The position numbers and the translations under genes were made by a program. A stretch of DNA of 25,041 nt from Conidiobolus coronatus NRRL 28638 (taxonomy: Eukaryota > Entomophthoromycota > Entomophthoromycetes > Entomophthorales > Conidiobolaceae), in the NCBI GenBank assembly GCA_001566745.1, contig KQ964544.1:54875-79915 (forward strand). The letters run 5' to 3'. Below, piece after piece: positions 19,315 to 25,041 of this stretch. How positions within the stretch are numbered: the stretch's first letter is position 1; every line of letters begins with the position of its first letter. A model generated the notes under the pieces. It worked only from the letters and a program-made list of their open reading frames with translations, searched no databases and was not told where the DNA came from.

Positions 19315-22300
19315 TTAGATAGATTCATTTGAAATACTTTGACTACCTGAAGATTGGCGTAAAGAGTTTGTAGAAGCAAACATTTCATCCTTCAACTCGT
19401 CACTTCCAAACGTATGAGATTTAATATTTCCTGGAATTTGGCTGGAAACACTTGGCTGTGTCAAAGAATGCTTAATCATTGGTTTACGCCATTGTGGCTT
19501 ATGTTTTTGCATAACTTCCAACAATTGTGCATTGAACTCTAATTTTGATTTTCTTTGCTGAGCTAATTTTTTACCAGCTTCAGAAATTTGTACTGAATCT
19601 AAATTAGATTCTTTACTCGATGATGATGCTGAAGTTTGATTGGGGATAAAGTAATGGGGCAGGTATTTGTTATTTGATTGAATAATCTCTGATTGAAGGG
19701 ATTCTATTTGAACTAGTTGTGAGGTTAAGCTATTTCTGGTTGTTTGAATAGAACTTTCTATGCTATTCATTACTGTATTGATTTGTTCAAGGGTAGGTAC
19801 TCTAAAGTTTAAAAGTTAGTAATATGTAATTTGGTTGATTTAAATACTTACTTTTCATAATCTGAACGTGTGTCTCCTATTTTAGCAAACAATTCTTCTA
19901 ATTGATTAACAAGATGATTGCAAGATTGATTCCAGTCACTCATTTTTGAATAATCACGTATTTGTTGTGGTGTTAACTTGTGTAATTGAATTTGAGTGCT
20001 TTTTTCGTCGTCTTTAATCTCTTTTATATGTTGATTGAAACTATTTAACTGCTTCCATCCATTATAAGCATCGGTTACTTGATTTATCCATTCGGAAGAG
20101 TTAGCTTTTTTAAGCTTAACTGCTTCAATCAACTTGTTTAAGCATTGCTTCCACTGTGTGACATCTTGAAGCTCACTTTCTCCAATAGAAACAGTACTGC
20201 TTAAGGAGCTATCTCTAAAGTTCATTATTTGTTCTCCTGAGCTATTGAGGGAAGTGCGAGTAGATTTCAATTTATCATTAAACTTATCCTTAAATAAGTT
20301 GATAATCATAGTAGTAACCTGTTCTTTAGTCTCTTTAAGTTTTGGCGATTCTGGACGGGCTGGATAAGAGGGGAGACTAGGCCATTCAAACTCAAGCTTT
20401 ACGGGCTCAACTTCATCTTCATCTTCGTCGCTATCTTCTTGATTAGCAACAGGTTCCTCTTTAAGTTTTTCTAAAGGCTCTGAAGCTTTAAAAGTAGGTG
20501 TGACTTTTGGGATTTCTTTCTTTGTAGGCAAGATAATTGGTTTAGAATCTTCCTTTGCTTTATCTAATAAATAACAATTAATTAATGGAATAGCTGATAT
20601 ATTATAATATTAACCTTTTGTAAAGTTTGTAGCGCTGGTTTCTTCCTTTGGTTTATCTTGAGATTGTTTAGTAGATTCAATAGTGGTCTCTTCTATATAT
20701 ATAATTAGTTAAAAGTATAGTTAATACTTAAAAATGCTAACCTTTGATAGATTCAAAAGTGGCAGGTTTCTTATCAATAGAGCCGATTTCAGTTTTATGG
20801 TCGGAAACTTGAGAGAGATCAGCAATATCGTCATTGCTTGATACAAGAGAGTAATCAGATTCTTTAGTTAGCTGAGATGTGAGCTTTGGAGCAGTTTGCT
20901 CGGCAGCATTACCAGTAAAACCTTGCTCTAGCTCGTTAGCTGTAGAGATTGGAGTGGTAGGTGCAGATAACTCTAAAGCCTCTTGGAATCCGGAATCTGG
21001 AATTTCGTGTCCCCATATAATATTCGAAAGCTCCCCTTTATTAGATTCTGTGAAGTAGTCAACACTATCAGCCATCTTATAAGTATAGCTTTCATCTTTT
21101 AAGTTTGGTTCGTAAATAATATCATAAGAATAACATTGCCCATAGTTATTAAGAATGGTTAATATAGGTCTTGGAGAAAAATCTTTATCAGAGTCTTCGC
21201 CAGGATTAGGAATGCGTCCTTGAACTGATAAATCTAAAATTTGTCCAATTGGATAGGACTCAGCATCATTGTTAAATTCTATAACAGGATGGCTAATTGC
21301 GAATTTTTCATTAGGAGAGATATCTGTGACTTGTATACCATCTTTGGTATCTATTTTAAGATATTTAGAAGAGTCGTAGCAGGAAAAGTTCAATACGAAT
21401 AACTGAGAATCATTTGGAAGAACATTTGGAATCTCTGATATATAGAATTGCTGATCTAAAGCAGATCCTTCTGTTGGAGGCCAAATCAAGGTATCTGAGG
21501 AGAAATAAGTTATTTCATCGTCGTTGATGACTGAAAGTGTAAACCAATAAGCATCTTCATCTGAAGAGTAATGTAAAGATACCATATATTTAGAGCTGAC
21601 GAATTGGAATTCAACTAACTGTGCTTTAGTAGCTTGTATATCAATTGGTAAAGGGAAGCTGAATACTTCATCTCCATTAGTTTTATGTTTTTTGATAGAA
21701 CCATCTTCATATCCGATACAAAAATGATCTTCATCTCCTTCAATAAAACCAACTATTTGGATATAGTTAGAATGCGTATATACTATTTAATAAAAGAAAT
21801 TACCTGCAGCTCCTTTTGGACTATCAATTAGTCTATAGTTTAATTCTTGATCTAATAGTTGAACTGATTCTCCATCAAATACTACTAAAATACGTGTATC
21901 TTGAGTTGAGTGGTTGATAGCCAATTTTGTAATAGATTCACACTTAAAGTCTACTTCTTTAATGGGAGTAGCATCATGGTTCTAAAATTTGAAATAAGTA
22001 GCTGATAAATTAAAACATTCAATTATTATTACTTTTTCAAGAATATCAGAAATCTGATAGATTTGAATATAACTTCTAACAACAACCAATAATCTTTCAT
22101 TATCAGGGAAGAATTTTATATGTGAAGGAATTCCTCTTCTTGTGTGAACCCAGATAGAAGGGTAAGCCTGTTTAACACTTCCGTCTGCTTGACGTAGCTT
22201 GGAGTAAAATTCAGTAGTTGAAAAAAGGGAAAATCCTAGTGAATAAAATTAGATAAATAGCCATAATTAATCTAAATATTGTACCTTTAGTATTTCCCAT

Positions 22301-22554
22301 TGCTATTAAGCGTTTATCTTGTGAGATAGCTAGTAAGCTATTGGGGGTATACCCACTTTCAGCAAAGCTAGCGCTTTTTAAATCTTCATCATTAGGCTCA
22401 GGTTTACTAATTGGAGTAATTTGAAGGTTACAGTCTTTACTAAGTCTCCAAAAATTCAATTCCTATTAACAGTTAATAAATTAAATGGATAATTGCAAAA
22501 TAATTTATTTACTTCTAACTGCTCTTCTTCAATTTCGCCTTTATTTGATTTCAT
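19315..22554 (-). CDS. NUP159: Cytoplasmic-face nucleoporin, Nup159/Nup214 family, lacking FG repeats
   Basis: Eight exons, 22513-22554, 22285-22462, 22033-22235, 21804-21981, 20742-21752, 20615-20692, 19852-20563 and 19315-19801, give 962 aa. Nup159/Nup214 docks the DEAD-box helicase Dbp5 on the cytoplasmic side of the pore for mRNA export. Residues 1 to about 416 look like its beta-propeller: SLLAISQDKRLIAMGNTKGF matches Nup214's NLLAVSNKYGLVFAGG region. The last blade ESYPIGQILDLS...SPRPILTILNNYGQCYSY matches DSLPMGVVVDYT...PAPVLMLLSTDGVLCPF. An acidic, low-complexity linker follows (about 420-640), then a long Gln/Leu/Lys-rich, predicted coiled-coil region (about 640-962) as in Nup159. 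Only one FG dipeptide is present in the whole protein (TFGSD near the end), whereas family members carry an FG-repeat domain in the linker. Nup82/Nup88 is an alternative but the propeller matches Nup214 better. Confidence 0.82.
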
Positions 22555-23815
22555 ATTACTATTGAGTTTATATAATTAGAACTTATTATTATTATTTAAA
22601 TTAAGTTTTTTATTTTTTTAATAATATTAATTTACAATAAATTGAATTAACTAAAATTATTAATGACTTCACCAACTTTAGGTTCAATTTAGCTACCGAA
22701 TAAATTTTGGTTAATTATGGGATTATCTAAGTTTATATGCTAATTAAATTTATTTGACTACTTTTTGTATGCAAATGAACATAGCTTTATATTAAATATA
22801 TGATACTTAAAAATGATTTCATATAGTAGATTATGCAATATTATTAAAATAAAATAATGAGAGCAAATATCCCTTTTATATTATTATTATTTTATCAACA
22901 TATACTTAATTTTTTAAACCGAATATATGCAATCAATAAACTCGATTTAAATGTCGTTTTATTGAGTTTTTATAAATATAGGCTAAACCATATTGAATAA
23001 AAATATATTTATATAAAATAATAACACTAATATTATTACATATAATAAGTGTGGTTATTTAGCTGCGATATATAGATTATAGCTCATAACATAGTGTTAC
23101 AAATATATGAATATGATACATAGTGCAGTATGTAATTAATCTTATAAAGCCATATTACTAACTTGATATATTTTATTTAACCAATTTCATATCAATAATT
23201 ATGTTATCTATATATTAATCTTAATTATAATATCTTGAAAATTTTGGCAATTCTTGGCTATAAACTAGATTACATTGAATGATAGCTGAATTAATGTAAA
23301 TTCTAGCTATAAGAGATTGTAAAAGCAATGCGAATAAGTACATCCTTGCACTCGGACGAAGTTAAAGTCTTAAGTATAAAGAGAATCTTATGATATCTTC
23401 TTATGAATAATATTAATAAATCAAATATTTGCTATAATAATATTATTATAAAGCTATGCTGCCTGCATAATCGGAATAATATTTATGTGAGCGACTTTCA
23501 TAACTGCATCATACTATAATAATAATTATTATCTATTAATTGAAGTAAGAAGTGAATATAGTTAACACAAAAGTATATTATATTGGAAGCTAATAGAGCT
23601 ATTTATAATATATGTATTCTCTAAAACCGTTTAGCACAACTTCATAACTAGCCCAGCCTTGTTAATGACATCACCAGCCAATAAAATTGATTGAATTTTA
23701 ATACCATAATTAAATATTAAGGTTAATTTACAGTCCATTCAAGTGAATTAAATTTAATTAACATAATCAGTTTTATTCAGTTTTTAATAAGAAAATAAAA
23801 TAGTACTTAATTAAA
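22555..23815. other. AT-rich divergent spacer between NUP159 and CAP2
   Basis: Contains the element at 22715-22723 and a short GC-richer patch at about 23320-23390. The patch holds a 21-codon ATG ORF and an overlapping open frame (AIRDCKSNANKYILALGRS), neither recognisable nor extendable. Otherwise no feature. CAP2 has no visible copy of the promoter-like element. Confidence 0.55.
22715..22723 (-). promoter_or_regulatory. ATCCCATAA element upstream of NUP159
   Basis: Exact consensus on the minus strand, 161 nt before the NUP159 start, about twice the usual distance. The interval contains GGTAGC and ATTTTAG sequences, so a short 5'-UTR intron could explain the extra length. This is inference. 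Confidence 0.5.
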
Positions 23816-24861
23816 ATGGTATATTCATAATCTACTAAATATTACTAACTTAACATATTAATATAATAAACTTTAATATAGGCCGATGCTTTAGACTGTG
23901 TTTTAGACTTAATGAGACGTTTACCACCTCAAAAAGTTGAAGATAATACCTCTAAATTAACTCAAATTTTACCCGAATTAACTGATGATATTTTGGAAAG
24001 CATCGATCAGCCCTTAATTATTGCCAAGTGTACTAAAACTGGTAAACATTACCTTCAAGCTGATTTCAATAGAGTTGGGGACTCTTATCGTTCTCCCTGG
24101 TCTAACGAATATGAACCCAGTATTCAAGATGCTGATTTTCCTAATACTAAGTTAAGACAGTTAGAAGTTACTGCTAATCAAGCTTTTGATACTTATAGAG
24201 AATTGTAATATTATATTATTGCATAATTTAGCTATCTTTACTTATTCATACTATTCATAGATATTACGAAGGTGGTGTTTCTTCAGTATATTTTTGGGAA
24301 GTTCAAAATGGTTTTGCTGGAGCTATTTTAATTAAGAAAGGTATTTTAACTCAACACTGAAACTTTAACAAATTATTTATTTTATATTAAATAGTTAACG
24401 ACAGTAATAAAAACGTAAGAGGAGTTTGGGATTCTATTCACGTATTCCAATGTCACGAAAAAGGACCTCAATCTCATTACGAATTAACTTCAACAGTTAT
24501 GCTATACACTATTAAAAGTACAAGTACTTTGGGTTATATGAATCTTTCTGGAAGTATCACTCGTCAAGTAATTAATTAATTATATTTTAATTCTATAAAA
24601 TACTAACTAGTTTAATAGGAAACCTTTGATTTACCAGCAACCGATCCAAATCAACATATTAGCAATTTAGGTAAAATGGTAGAAGAAATAGAAATGAAAA
24701 TAAGAAGCATGTTGCAAGAAGTTTATTTCCAAAAGACTAAGGATGTAGTTAATATTATTAGATCAACTAAATCTAAGAAGGATGAAGAATTTAAGCTTGA
24801 CTTTAAAAATTCTTTAGCTAATAGCTTAAAACAAAGAGCTATGAAAAATAATCAAGAATAG
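23816..24861 (+). CDS. CAP2: F-actin capping protein beta subunit
   Basis: Five exons, 23816-23818, 23882-24204, 24261-24340, 24395-24567 and 24619-24861, encode 273 aa (human CAPZB is 272-277). With the alpha subunit it forms the heterodimer that caps actin barbed ends. The match to CapZ beta is continuous: [132 protein letters not shown] and a terminal ANSLKQRAM, the region of the actin-binding beta tentacle. The first coding exon is just the ATG, followed at once by GTATATTC; the 63-nt intron has a TTACTAAC branch site and TATAG acceptor, and exon 2 resumes ADALDCVLD, exactly where family N-termini begin. Confidence 0.96.
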
Positions 24862-25041
24862 TTACTTTATTAAATTCGATCTTTTTTACCGCCATTCTCT
24901 ATTAATTCCATATTTTAATCATATTATTATATATACCATAAACACCTTCATGAGCTTTTAATATTTAATACTTAACACACTTGTATAACTAAGCATATAC
25001 ATCACTCTTATTAATCTAAATTTGGATTAAGTGGCTAATAA

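Overview
This window looks like nuclear DNA from a very AT-rich fungus. The coding genes have homologues typical of fungi: Mzm1, Pof1-like NMNAT, Abd1, Scp1/transgelin, Nup159, Cap2 and a Spo71/Mug56-like PH protein. I reconstructed 32 introns, all 46-63 nt long, with GTRNNN donors, TACTAAC/CTAAC-like branch sites and mostly TAG acceptors. All genes read with the standard code. The phylum is inference only; an early-diverging AT-rich lineage such as Entomophthoromycotina/Zoopagomycota would fit, but nothing here proves it.

Layout, left to right: (1) family-2 uracil/thymine DNA glycosylase, minus, 222-875. (2) Divergent from it, the five-exon LYR protein Mzm1/LYRM7, plus, 1483-2071. (3) A divergent cyclophilin, plus, 2482-3338. 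(4) A Spo71/Mug56-like multi-PH protein, minus, 4097-6784. (5) HSP10, minus, 7951-8259. (6) Arginyl-tRNA synthetase, minus, 8796-10775. (7) Pof1-like NMNAT, minus, 11569-12330. (8) A 279-base assembly gap, 12532-12810. (9) mRNA cap guanine-N7 methyltransferase, plus, 12978-14567, with an apparent one-base frame break near its 5' end. (10) Convergent with it, a 77-aa CENP-W histone-fold protein, minus, 14696-15034. (11) Scp1/transgelin-like calponin, minus, 16670-17462. (12) Nup159/Nup214-family nucleoporin without FG repeats, minus, 19315-22554. (13) F-actin capping protein beta subunit, plus, 23816-24861. The remaining 0.4-1.9 kb stretches are AT-rich spacers with a few unexplained GC-richer islands.

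The genes are unrelated housekeeping functions (mitochondria, translation, RNA capping, kinetochore, nuclear pore, actin) and form no operon or pathway cluster. What links them is regulatory. A 9-bp element, consensus ATCCCATAA, oriented with the gene, lies 61-97 nt before the start codon of seven genes and about 160 nt before an eighth. The same element occurs twice without a visible downstream gene in the window, at 17-25 and at 19127-19135. The second copy points at a GC-rich, hairpin-containing island that may be an unannotated RNA gene. I see no mobile element, CRISPR array, tRNA or rRNA.
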